IMG/VR virus record: IMGVR_UViG_3300006735_000139 | Span: 1 to 30,221 of that record | Length of the DNA: 30,221 nucleotides | Strand: one strand, 5' to 3' | Source of the DNA: a virus | Shown: piece by piece, positions 1 through 6,992 of the stretch | How positions within the stretch are numbered: the stretch's first letter is position 1 | Layout of the letters: each line of letters opens with the position of its first letter | Program-made: the position numbers and the translations under genes | Notes under the pieces: model-generated | What the model was told of the DNA's origin: nothing | Seen by the model: the letters and a program-made list of their open reading frames with translations, nothing else | The model's database searches: none

Positions 1-2084
1 GCGTCTTTTCTTGCTTGAACTTCTTCTTCCAACGCATTGTTTTTATCAGCAATGTTTTGCAATGCCATCACTTGCAAAGAATTAGCACCCTTTTGTTTAG
101 CATTGTAAACTTCAATTTCTGAATTGGTCATTCCATAAGTGGCTAATTGATGCTCAAGTTCTTTGGTCATCTTTACAAGTTCATCGGTTTCTTCCGCAAT
201 CAAGTCAGGTCGAATTGCTCTATTTTGTTCAATGTCTTCTTTGTCTTTGAGAACTTGGGCATGATGTTTTTCAGCTTCAATTAAATCTTGCTGATGTTTC
301 TTATACATCTCCTTTTGCTCAAGCATCTTATCGAGATTATCCCTTTCAGCAGTGTAGACTTCACTTCCAGTTTTTCCGTATTCCGCTCCCGCATCCTCCA
401 TCTCTTTAAGCAATTCTTTTTGTAACTTCATACGCATGTTCATGCCTTGAACATTATTTCCAACACGTTTGATTGATTCGGCAAATGCTTTCGTTTTCTC
501 TATACCGTCAACCATTCCGGTAAGATCATTCATCTCCCGAATGTTTGTCTTTTCCCAAGATTCCATCCATTTCTTGTCTAGTCGATCTCTCTCCCTCATT
601 GCGGCATTCAGTTCACCATATCCCTCTTTAGCCCGACGAATAGCAACAATCAAAGCGACAACGGCGGCAACGGCGGCGACTACTGCAACAGCCTTCATTG
701 CTTTCATTGCGAAATTCAACGCATGTTGAGCGATTGCGGCGGCTTTGCTTGTGGCGGCCATCAATTTTAGTTTCCTTGTCATAGTGCCGTAGCCAACTAT
801 TAGGAAACCGACCATTCCAACCATCGTTCCAAGTGCGATCAGCAACGGCCCAACACCGGCAAGAAGTGCCAATATTGATATGACAACAACTTTTGTTGTT
901 TCATCCCAACTATTGAACCAATCAATTGCTCCTTGAATTTCTCTTGCTAACCATCGAACAGCCGGAACAAGCAGTTCACCGATTTGCCTAGCAACATCAG
1001 TGATCGAATTCCAAAGAGTTTTCATCTCAGTGCTGAAAGCCTTCATTTGATTTTGAACAATATCATCAGTTGTTCCAGCAGAATTTCGAAGAGCCGCTTC
1101 ATTATCCCTGATGGCTTGTGAAAATCCGATGAGTGGGGTGATGGCTTGTTGAACTCTTGCATCAAACCCAAGTTGAGCCAATCGAATTGCTCTCATTTCT
1201 GGACTAAGTCCAGCAAGAACCAATTCTAAATTCTCGATGATGTCAGCGAAGTTTCTGAAATTACCATCCGCATCAAATACCGAGAAACCTAGCATTTTGA
1301 ATTCTTTTGCATTCTTAGAAGATGCCTGAGCCATCAAACGAAGAACACGATCCAAATTGTTTCCGGCAAGTTCTGCTTTGATTCCTTGATCAGCAAAGAC
1401 CGTTAAAACTGCAACACCTTCTTCAATGTCTTTCCCGAAGTTACGAAGGGAAGCACCAGCCTTAGAAGTAAGAGCGGTACTAAATTGCTCAACGGTTGCA
1501 TTGGCTAAAGTGTTAGCCTTCACTAGAACATCCGACACACGCACAAGAGAAGCAGTCTTCATTGCTGTTGTGCCTACAGCCAATCCCAAAGCACTTTGTG
1601 CATCAGTCAATAAGTCAGTCGCTGTTGCCATATCAAATTGACCAGCAATGGCAAACTTGTTGACATGACTCAAAGAACGAATCGATTCTTCAGCAGATAG
1701 ACCAGCAGAAGCAAGAAAGAAATATGCTTCCGCCGCTTTGGTTGCAGAGGTGGGAGTTTCAAGAGAAATTTGTCTAGCAGTTTCGGCCATCTCTTCCCGT
1801 AACTTGCTAGTGACTCCGCTCATGATCGCAGTTGATTGAGTCATGGCTTTATCAAAATCAGCGAATGCTTTTATAGATGCCGCCGCTCCTCCCATTAATG
1901 GAAGAGTGACATATAGAGACATGCTCCGCCCCAAGCTCTTCATTGAGGCTCCCGCACTTTTCAATCCCTTGCCGACTTTGGACTCAAAACCTTTAACGGA
2001 ATTACCTGCATCAGCTAATTCCCTTTTAAGGGAAGAGGCATCAGCGGCAATTCGTAAAACTAAAGCAGAGACATCAGCGGACAT
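1..2084 (-). CDS. Tail tape measure protein, N-terminal 694 residues (3' end outside window)
   Basis: This is the protein that sets tail length and threads through the tail tube. The reading frame is open from an ATG at 2084 to the window edge, so the C-terminus is missing. The N-terminus matches the TP901-type tape measure pattern: Ala/Ser/Lys-rich helices with repeated small residues. It carries two hydrophobic stretches (about residues 398-433 and 456-482), as expected of a protein that contacts the membrane during DNA ejection. A charged, Glu/Lys/Gln-rich coiled-coil-like region follows from about residue 560. The ATG directly follows the stop of the chaperone GT frame (TAG then ATG, no gap). 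Position after tube protein and chaperones is the classic siphovirus order. The family call is secure; total length is unknown. Confidence 0.9.
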   Translation of the reverse strand, partial: MSADVSALVLRIAADASSLKRELADAGNSVKGFESKVGKGLKSAGASMKSLGRSMSLYVTLPLMGGAAASIKAFADFDKAMTQSTAIMSGVTSKLREEMAETARQISLETPTSATKAAEAYFFLASAGLSAEESIRSLSHVNKFAIAGQFDMATATDLLTDAQSALGLAVGTTAMKTASLVRVSDVLVKANTLANATVEQFSTALTSKAGASLRNFGKDIEEGVAVLTVFADQGIKAELAGNNLDRVLRLMAQASSKNAKEFKMLGFSVFDADGNFRNFADIIENLELVLAGLSPEMRAIRLAQLGFDARVQQAITPLIGFSQAIRDNEAALRNSAGTTDDIVQNQMKAFSTEMKTLWNSITDVARQIGELLVPAVRWLAREIQGAIDWFNSWDETTKVVVISILALLAGVGPLLIALGTMVGMVGFLIVGYGTMTRKLKLMAATSKAAAIAQHALNFAMKAMKAVAVVAAVAAVVALIVAIRRAKEGYGELNAAMRERDRLDKKWMESWEKTNIREMNDLTGMVDGIEKTKAFAESIKRVGNNVQGMNMRMKLQKELLKEMEDAGAEYGKTGSEVYTAERDNLDKMLEQKEMYKKHQQDLIEAEKHHAQVLKDKEDIEQNRAIRPDLIAEETDELVKMTKELEHQLATYGMTNSEIEVYNAKQKGANSLQVMALQNIADKNNALEEEVQARKD

Positions 2085-2456
2085 CTATTTTCCCTCACCA
2101 AGAAACTCTTCAGAATCTAATCCAACCATTCCAAACCAATTTAACTTTTGTTGTCGTCGAAGTTCTTCTTGTTGTTCTTTTGTCAACTTCTTTGATGAGC
2201 CTTTAGGCTCAACGAACTTCAACAAAAAGTCATCAGCTTTGACGCTGTTTGGATTCTTCACAATGGTACGCCTGACTTCAGCCGCAATCATTGCAAACAA
2301 ATAATCTTCTCGATGGAATCGGGTGTGTTCATTTTGCAGATAAACTTTCCACAAAGCAAATTCACGACTAGTGACTTTTTGCTGGCACTCTCTGAGAGAC
2401 ATCCCGAGTTTCTCAGAGAGCATTAACCACCAAAGAGTTTCACCAGTCTCTAATCG
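2085..2456 (-). CDS. Tail assembly chaperone, T part of a G-T fusion made by -1 frameshift
   Basis: This frame encodes the C-terminal half of the long tail chaperone, which holds the tape measure before tube assembly. An ATG exists at 2423, but the open frame and its family-like sequence continue upstream (Arg-Leu-Glu-Thr-Gly-Glu-Thr-Leu before that ATG) right up to the slippery site inside the end of the G gene. The frame is -1 relative to G. The natural product is therefore probably a fusion of 124 G residues and 123 residues from here, 247 aa in all. The motif LGMSLRECQQKVTSREF resembles lambda-T/DUF4035-type chaperones. It ends next to the tape measure start. I infer the frameshift from the slippery heptamer, the frame relation and the family precedent. 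Confidence 0.85.
   Translation of the reverse strand, partial: RLETGETLWWLMLSEKLGMSLRECQQKVTSREFALWKVYLQNEHTRFHREDYLFAMIAAEVRRTIVKNPNSVKADDFLLKFVEPKGSSKKLTKEQQEELRRQQKLNWFGMVGLDSEEFLGEGK
2388..2420 (-). repeat. 10-bp perfect inverted repeat downstream of the frameshift site
   Basis: The arms CTCTCTGAGA (2388-2397) and TCTCAGAGAG (2411-2420) are exact inverted complements separated by 13 bases, inside the T-part coding sequence. In the minus-strand mRNA this can form a stable hairpin 36 bases after the slippery heptamer. It overlaps the in-frame ATG region of T, so it could slow ribosomes or mask internal initiation. No role is proven. Confidence 0.5.
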
Positions 2457-2827
2457 TTTCCCGCTTCTTCAGCCGCTTCATCATTCATTCCGGAAAGTTC
2501 TTTTGCTCTATTGAACAGAGCTTCAACAACTCTCGAAGGCCATTTCTGAATTGTGCCGATGGGAACGATTGTTTCTTTTCCATCGTCGTTAACTTTATAC
2601 AAACAAGAATGAAGCAAGTTTGCTTGAAGTCCATCAAATCCAGTTACAGTCACTTCCCCTTCCGAGTCAGTGCTGATTCTTTTTGTGATGAACGTCATAT
2701 ATTGATCTCTTGCGGTTCCGGTCATTTCTTTCAAAAGATACTTTTGAACTTTTCCGGTTTCCGGTGATTCCAACTCAACGGGAATTGAATCAAGATCAAG
2801 ATTAAATTTTAGAACTTCATTGCTCAT
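2450..2827 (-). CDS. Tail assembly chaperone, G-like short form
   Basis: This 125-aa protein lies between the tail tube gene and the tape measure, the standard place for the G chaperone of long-tailed phages. The N-terminal half has the beta-rich pattern of such chaperones, with a conserved-looking segment VQKYLLKEMTGTARDQYMTF that resembles the G family. The acidic C-terminus (Asn-Asp-Glu-Ala-Ala-Glu-Glu-Ala) ends two codons after the slippery heptamer GGGAAAC. A ribosome-binding site (AGGAG) lies about eight bases before the ATG. Most ribosomes would stop at 2450 and give this short form; a minority should shift to -1 and make the long form. The function call rests on position, length and the frameshift. 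Confidence 0.85.
   Translation of the reverse strand: MSNEVLKFNLDLDSIPVELESPETGKVQKYLLKEMTGTARDQYMTFITKRISTDSEGEVTVTGFDGLQANLLHSCLYKVNDDGKETIVPIGTIQKWPSRVVEALFNRAKELSGMNDEAAEEAGND
2456..2462 (-). promoter_or_regulatory. Programmed -1 ribosomal frameshift slippery site GGGAAAC
   Basis: On the minus strand the bases read GGGAAAC, phased as G GGA AAC in the G frame. This is a canonical X XXY YYZ heptamer, one base different from the GGGAAAG of phage lambda. The G stop codon follows two codons later, and the -1 frame runs on without a stop through the T part. A perfect 10-bp inverted repeat begins about 36 bases downstream, farther away than typical stimulatory structures. Confidence 0.85.
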
Positions 2828-2850
2828 TTTTCGTCTCCTAAAAATTAAAG

Positions 2851-3297
2851 TTAAGCCGAAGTATAAACTGGAGCGGTTTCAGAACCAGGCGTACTTCCAG
2901 AACCATCTTGATTGGTAACAATCACAGTGATTTCAGCGGTTGGTAACTCGCCAGGAGTTATTTCACCAGCACTGAAAGAATCAATGAATCCATAGAATAC
3001 CAATGTAGATGAATCTGGGAATGTGACAGTGATTTCCTGATTGCTGTTAAGATTACCGATACCCTGAGTATTGTATTGGGCTGGATCATAAATAGCACTG
3101 AAGGTCAACTCACCCAAGTCTTTCAATGTCTTAGGTGCTTTGGTTCTCCATGCTGCATTTCTATGGGTGGTAACTTCCAAAGCTCCACCACCTTGAGTCG
3201 ATGGGGGTGTGATGCTTACTTCCTGTAAGCTCATACTTCCAATAGAGACTTGTGCCCCTAAACCATCTACTTCTATTCCTGATAAGTTTTGAGTCAT
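2851..3297 (-). CDS. Major tail (tube) protein
   Basis: This 148-aa beta-rich protein lies directly upstream of the chaperone genes and downstream of the tail terminator, the usual place of the tail tube subunit. It is rich in Thr, Ser, Gly and Val and contains a segment reading as alternating strands (ELTFSAIYDPAQYN, ITVTFPDSSTLVFYGFIDSF). That pattern, including 'tail tube-like fluorescent strand then F-x-G-x-I', is typical of siphovirus tube proteins. The Gly/Ser-rich C-terminus looks flexible and exposed. A ribosome-binding site (AGGAG) precedes the ATG. Assignment rests on position plus fold-like pattern; no catalytic motif is expected. Confidence 0.8.
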   Translation of the reverse strand: MTQNLSGIEVDGLGAQVSIGSMSLQEVSITPPSTQGGGALEVTTHRNAAWRTKAPKTLKDLGELTFSAIYDPAQYNTQGIGNLNSNQEITVTFPDSSTLVFYGFIDSFSAGEITPGELPTAEITVIVTNQDGSGSTPGSETAPVYTSA

Positions 3298-3309
3298 AAT
3301 GAAACTCTC

Positions 3310-3783
3310 CTATTTGGTGTTGTCGATGACTGAAAAAAGACCGTTGATACTAAACAATTGCCGTCTCCGGTTGTCGTCCTCTTGTCCTATTGGAATCTCA
3401 GATACCCTTCTAAAATATCTCATCTTGTATTGAATAGAATCATGAGTCAACAAAGTATATTTTATCTCATCCAACGCATCCAACGCATCCTTCATTTTAC
3501 TGAATCCTGTTGGATAATCATTATCTCTTATTAAGATTTGAATTCCGTAATCTGGATATAGTTGTCCGTTTCTGCTCCACTCCGCTCTATAAACGGGAGT
3601 GGTATCGATCACGGCTAATGCTTTATCTTTTACATTGTCAGCATCTGGTAACAAACTGACATAGATTGGATAGTCTGATGAACTGGTTGTTGGATCAACT
3701 CCGATGCTCTTTGAGATCAAATAATCTCTGATTAATATCGAAGGTGGGTGGGCTATATTGTAAATGGGTGGAAGTGTTGTCAT
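3310..3783 (-). CDS. Tail terminator / tail completion protein
   Basis: This 157-aa protein resembles the 'minor capsid / tail terminator' family that caps the tail tube and joins it to the head. Family-like features are a central strand pattern with Tyr-Arg-Ala-Glu-Trp-Ser, then IQILIRDNDYPTGFSKMKD and a helix with repeated Asp-Ala-Leu, followed by a strand around LLTHDSIQYKMRYFRR. Its ATG overlaps the stop of the gp10-like gene as ATGA, indicating translational coupling. The tail tube gene follows after 12 bases. Position and pattern agree, so the call is fairly secure, though sequence conservation in this family is low. Confidence 0.75.
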   Translation of the reverse strand: MTTLPPIYNIAHPPSILIRDYLISKSIGVDPTTSSSDYPIYVSLLPDADNVKDKALAVIDTTPVYRAEWSRNGQLYPDYGIQILIRDNDYPTGFSKMKDALDALDEIKYTLLTHDSIQYKMRYFRRVSEIPIGQEDDNRRRQLFSINGLFSVIDNTK

Positions 3784-4235
3784 GATGAATACCTTTGTAA
3801 GTCCATTCTTATTCGATGCAACATTTCCTTTCTGTTTTCACGATAGGCATTTTCTAAAAATTTGGGTTGTCCGTTGTCCCAATATGTTCCTCTTCTTTGC
3901 TTTCCTTTTTTATTTATTCCCTGTCGTGGCTTACCTTTACCTGATTGCCTGACGTTCTCATGAACAGCAACCGCATAAGCAGTATGATAAGAAACTTCAC
4001 CAAAGGAATGCCAGCCGACTCCCTTTGTTCTATATCGTGCTGAATTTTTCAAAGCACCAGTATCAACCGGCGTTCTCAATTGTGCTTCTCGTTTTATAAA
4101 AAGTCCAGCACGATTCAAAGCAACTCTCCACGCTTTGGCGTAAGTTGGATTCATTTTTTGGAACTTCTTCTGAAGTTCTTTGAGTCCATCCGGCACACCA
4201 TCAAGACGAATCGAATAGTCAATCTTATCAGCCAT
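3780..4235 (-). CDS. HK97 gp10-like head-tail connector/tail component
   Basis: This 151-aa basic protein carries the hallmark of the HK97 gp10 family: a helix ending in FIKREAQLRTPVDTGALKNS (about residues 46-65), then a strand region and AYAVAVHENV (about residues 85-95). Members act at the neck or in tail completion of long-tailed phages. The Lys/Arg-rich middle (GKGKPRQGINKKGKQRRG) is an insertion often seen before the C-terminal helix. It is separated by one base from the upstream stopper gene and overlaps the tail terminator start by four bases. The family call is strong; its exact role in the particle is less certain. Confidence 0.88.
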   Translation of the reverse strand: MADKIDYSIRLDGVPDGLKELQKKFQKMNPTYAKAWRVALNRAGLFIKREAQLRTPVDTGALKNSARYRTKGVGWHSFGEVSYHTAYAVAVHENVRQSGKGKPRQGINKKGKQRRGTYWDNGQPKFLENAYRENRKEMLHRIRMDLQRYSS

Positions 4236-4236
4236 A

Positions 4237-4575
4237 TTATAAAATCGCAGTCCTCAAAAATTCAGTGGCTTTGAAGTTCGGGAGCTTTTCAAATTTTCTT
4301 ATCTCATGAGCGTCTTTATCTAATTTTGGATCTGATGGTTTGCTTTCCAACTCACCAAGCCAGAGATAACCACCAAGAGAAACATCAGCGGAAACGTAAA
4401 CAATTGAATTCGAAGTTTGATCTTCTCCGTTGGCATCCAAAAATTGTTCGTGCTTGTCTTCCCAACGAACATCAAGTTGAACCGCTGTTCCCATAGTGGG
4501 GCGACCATAAGCATCAACAGAACTTGGCGGCCAATAGACCGCCTTCATTTTATTAATTTTTGAAATGATGCCCAT
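4237..4575 (-). CDS. Head-tail stopper/connector protein
   Basis: This 112-aa protein sits between the adaptor and the gp10-like gene, where siphophages encode the small beta-barrel stopper that closes the connector after packaging. It is rich in strands and loops, with patterns such as AVYWPPSSVDAYGRPTM and VQLDVRWEDKHEQFLDANGE, which resemble phage head-tail joining proteins. The start ATG shares its A with the TAA stop of the upstream gene (TAATG), so the two are coupled. I recognise no catalytic residues. The call depends mainly on gene order and length. Confidence 0.7.
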   Translation of the reverse strand: MGIISKINKMKAVYWPPSSVDAYGRPTMGTAVQLDVRWEDKHEQFLDANGEDQTSNSIVYVSADVSLGGYLWLGELESKPSDPKLDKDAHEIRKFEKLPNFKATEFLRTAIL

Positions 4576-4994
4576 TATGAATCACTCGTTGTCTTTCGTT
4601 CTTTGCCAAGCCAAGTCACACCAACATTCACTCCCTTGCCTTTATCCAATCGAGCCAAGCCGCCATTGGTATCAAGCATCATGGCCTGTTGTCCGTAGGT
4701 GGTCAGAGAAAGATTCATTCCAACTTTGGTATCGTAAGAGATACCAACGGAACCAGCCTTTTCTGATTTAGCTCTTGGGTCACGGATGGCATAGAAATGA
4801 GCGGACAACCATCTTTCGATGTACTCCAAACGAGTGGCGGAATAAGCCGTGTCAGGCCCATTCGCACCAGTACACATTTCAGTCACAAGTTCATTGGCAA
4901 CATTGATGAATGAATCAAGATCAGAATCGGAAACAATTATTGAAGAGTCAACTTCAATAATTGCTTTTACGTTTGTTGCATTAGTTCGAGCCAT
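4575..4994 (-). CDS. Head-tail adaptor (gp6-like head completion protein)
   Basis: This 139-aa protein has a mostly helical N-terminus: VKAIIEVDSSIIVSDSDLDS, then a helix containing ANELVTEMC and one containing RLEYIERWLSAHFYAIRD. This is the pattern of gp6/gp15-like adaptors that bind the portal crown. The C-terminus is Gly-rich and strand-like. It is followed by the stopper gene through a TAATG overlap, and it follows an acidic gene of unknown function after 30 bases. Function is inferred from the helix pattern and the conserved order MCP - unknown - adaptor - stopper - gp10 - terminator. Confidence 0.72.
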   Translation of the reverse strand: MARTNATNVKAIIEVDSSIIVSDSDLDSFINVANELVTEMCTGANGPDTAYSATRLEYIERWLSAHFYAIRDPRAKSEKAGSVGISYDTKVGMNLSLTTYGQQAMMLDTNGGLARLDKGKGVNVGVTWLGKERKTTSDS

Positions 4995-5024
4995 GATCTC
5001 TTTACCTCATCAATGTGTGTGAAC

Positions 5025-5390
5025 TTAGCCGAAGTAATCCGAAACAAACGGAAGAACATTCTTCTTGGAAAGCCCTTCTTGATTGATCTCTTCGCCATCA
5101 ATGCAAACAAAATATTTTCGTTTGCGTTTGAAGACTTTCAAACCATCTTCGAAATTTGAAACATCGAATTGATCTGTCACATCTTCCCCAACGGGTTCTT
5201 CTTGTACTTCTTTTTCAACAGGTTCTTCTTGTGCTTCTTCGGATGGAAATCGAACTTCGACTTCATCTGACACGCTTTGAAACTTCTCACCGAAAACAGC
5301 CACAAGATCAATTTCGGATTCAACTACATCTCCAGCTTGATAGGTGTTTTCTATATCTGAGTGCGATCCGATTACAAGTTTGAATTTCAT
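5025..5390 (-). CDS. Acidic head-region protein of unknown function
   Basis: I do not recognise this 121-aa protein by function. The N-terminal 40 residues form a compact pattern (KFKLVIGSHSDIENTYQAGD then VVESEIDLVAVFGEKF) that I associate with small proteins encoded right after phage capsid genes. Residues 47-75 are a strongly acidic Glu/Val/Pro repeat, probably an unfolded linker. The C-terminal 45 residues contain a basic strand (KVFKRKRKYFVCIDGEEI) and look like a second small domain. It lies just after the capsid terminator, so its transcription depends on read-through or a separate promoter. It could be a minor head or neck protein. Confidence 0.75.
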   Translation of the reverse strand: MKFKLVIGSHSDIENTYQAGDVVESEIDLVAVFGEKFQSVSDEVEVRFPSEEAQEEPVEKEVQEEPVGEDVTDQFDVSNFEDGLKVFKRKRKYFVCIDGEEINQEGLSKKNVLPFVSDYFG

Positions 5391-5402
5391 TTTTTAGTCT
5401 CC

Positions 5403-5449
5403 AAATAAAAAAAGAAATCGGGTGGTGATGGATAAGCACCACCACCCGA
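5403..5449 (-). terminator. Rho-independent terminator after the major capsid gene
   Basis: On the minus strand the arms TCGGGTGGTG (5440-5449) and CACCACCCGA (5418-5427) pair perfectly over 10 bases, with a 12-base loop, followed by a T-rich run (complement of 5404-5413). It begins 13 bases after the capsid stop codon. Such a site would keep capsid mRNA abundant and lower expression of the connector and tail genes. Confidence 0.8.
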
Positions 5450-5461
5450 AATCAAATATCA

Positions 5462-6502
5462 CTAGTGGCTACCGTGAACGATTCCAGTGTTTCCATTGAA
5501 ATCACTTCGAAGTTGAGGAATCATGATTCCCATAACTTTGAAGTTCAGTTCCATTCCGCCCTTAGCTTCCCATTGAACTGTTGTGATGTCCATTCCGATA
5601 ACTTCACGGACAACATCAGAACTTTTCTGAACGAGAAGAAGAGTGTTGGCAGGTAAGAAGTCCAAAGTCTTTGGACGATCAATCCCGTCAATGGCTCCAA
5701 TACGATCACGAAGGGTATTGTCACCCTTTGCAACTTCATAATCTTCATCCATGTACTGATCCCAACTAGTTGAGCAGTAGCAGAACCAAGGGCCGAAATG
5801 TTTAGCCGCTTGACTCTGGGATTTCATCGCCAAGATTTCTGAAACAGTCGTCTTGTGATTAGTGGTTGAAGGAGCCGTCATTGTCTTAGTTAGACGACTT
5901 GGGAAGTTGGTATAACCGTAAATAGTTCCGCCACCATAAGCATAAGAATCGCTTACGCCAAGCAAAAGATTTTCGGCTTCTTCAGCAACTTTTCGAGCGG
6001 CCAATTCAGCAACGGTTGTATCCAAAGGACTGTTGCCATTTCGACTTGCTAGAACTTCACGAGCAGAGAAGCGGAAATCTTTGTGAATGATTGGCAATGG
6101 TAGATTGACCAAGTTGTATTCTGGTCGATCTGAATCAGATTGATTCAAGCCATCCATCGAAACGGATGCACCAGAAATATCACTCTGGTTCTGATACTGC
6201 AAAACAGTTTTGCCCATTCCATTTGGAATGTTGTATTGCAGACCAGCCGAACGAAGGTCAGCAACTGCATTCAATCGCTGTTGTGCGGCTTTCAGAACTA
6301 CATCATCCAATGAAATCCATTCATCTTTTCGAAGAGATGCTGGAGCATTGGTGACTACGGATTTCGTGCCGTTGTTCACGGTCACATAATTTTTTCCATC
6401 GTTGCCGATGTAAGGTCGAAGAACATGAGGATCGAAGTTGTTTGCCATCAATGTGCTGGCAACGTCTCCGCTTGCATGTCCATTATAAAGAAAATCAGAC
6501 AT
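5462..6502 (-). CDS. Major capsid protein, HK97 fold, encapsulin/linocin-like
   Basis: This 346-aa protein is followed by a strong terminator and preceded by protease and decoration genes, as expected of the main head subunit. The central segment, residues about 130-195, reads NLPLPIIHKDFRFSAREVLA, then a helix AARKVAEEAENLLLG, then a glycine-rich turn and GTIYGYTNFPS. This order (Pro-rich strand, 'F-x-S/L-R', AA-x-x-V-A-x-E-E, loop, 'I-x-G-Y-T-N') matches encapsulin/linocin-type HK97-fold shells more than classical HK97 gp5. No N-terminal delta-domain of HK97 length is evident, which fits scaffolding by the acidic tail of the protease. A ribosome-binding site (GGGAG) precedes the ATG. Confidence 0.88.
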   Translation of the reverse strand: MSDFLYNGHASGDVASTLMANNFDPHVLRPYIGNDGKNYVTVNNGTKSVVTNAPASLRKDEWISLDDVVLKAAQQRLNAVADLRSAGLQYNIPNGMGKTVLQYQNQSDISGASVSMDGLNQSDSDRPEYNLVNLPLPIIHKDFRFSAREVLASRNGNSPLDTTVAELAARKVAEEAENLLLGVSDSYAYGGGTIYGYTNFPSRLTKTMTAPSTTNHKTTVSEILAMKSQSQAAKHFGPWFCYCSTSWDQYMDEDYEVAKGDNTLRDRIGAIDGIDRPKTLDFLPANTLLLVQKSSDVVREVIGMDITTVQWEAKGGMELNFKVMGIMIPQLRSDFNGNTGIVHGSH

Positions 6503-6529
6503 TCGTCATTTCTCCCGATTCAGTAAAGA

Positions 6530-6970
6530 TTAAAGAACGACAACTTTGCAAAGTCCGTTCGATCCACTTGGTGAAACGGCTTCGAGTGCCTTAACTTGGT
6601 AAGCGGTTTCAGAACCAGCGGCTTCAACAAACAAACCACTTCCGCCACCTTCAACAACTAGTTTGTCGGCAACAGCGATTGTTTCGCCATCCTTAACTAA
6701 AACCTGTAAATGATCACCAGCAACAGCTTGATAAGCCTGAGCTTTATCACCTGAAGCATAAGCATCATCAACAGTTTTACCTTGAAGACCGTCTTCAATT
6801 AAAATTGGTTGGATGCCCTGTTTCAGTGCTTCGGCTTGTGCCGATGCTACGGGATCATATTTTCCATCAGCGGCGAGTTCAATCGCCATTCCTGGACTTG
6901 CAATCGCATCGAGAGTCACTTCGATTTGATGATTGCCGCCCTTTAGAATGATTGTATTTACAGCCATCAT
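6530..6970 (-). CDS. DUF2190-like head decoration/fibre protein
   Basis: This 146-aa beta-rich protein between the protease and the capsid gene is at the place of DUF2190-type capsid decoration proteins. It contains the pattern of small strands with recurrent 'G-D' turns (DAYASGDKAQAYQAVAGDHL, then IAVADKLVVEGGGSGLFVEA), which resembles that family's barrel. It is acidic and lacks cysteine-rich or catalytic motifs; one Cys lies near the C-terminus. Either of two adjacent ATGs (6970 or 6967) could be used; AGGAG lies five and eight bases upstream respectively. It probably binds the outer capsid surface. Family confidence is moderate. Confidence 0.72.
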   Translation of the reverse strand: MMAVNTIILKGGNHQIEVTLDAIASPGMAIELAADGKYDPVASAQAEALKQGIQPILIEDGLQGKTVDDAYASGDKAQAYQAVAGDHLQVLVKDGETIAVADKLVVEGGGSGLFVEAAGSETAYQVKALEAVSPSGSNGLCKVVVL

Positions 6971-6992
6971 TCAGACTCCTATTAAAGAAAAA

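Noticed and set aside
1843-2304. 153-aa plus-strand ORF
   Set aside because: It is antisense to the tape measure start and chaperone T, both of which have clear family patterns.
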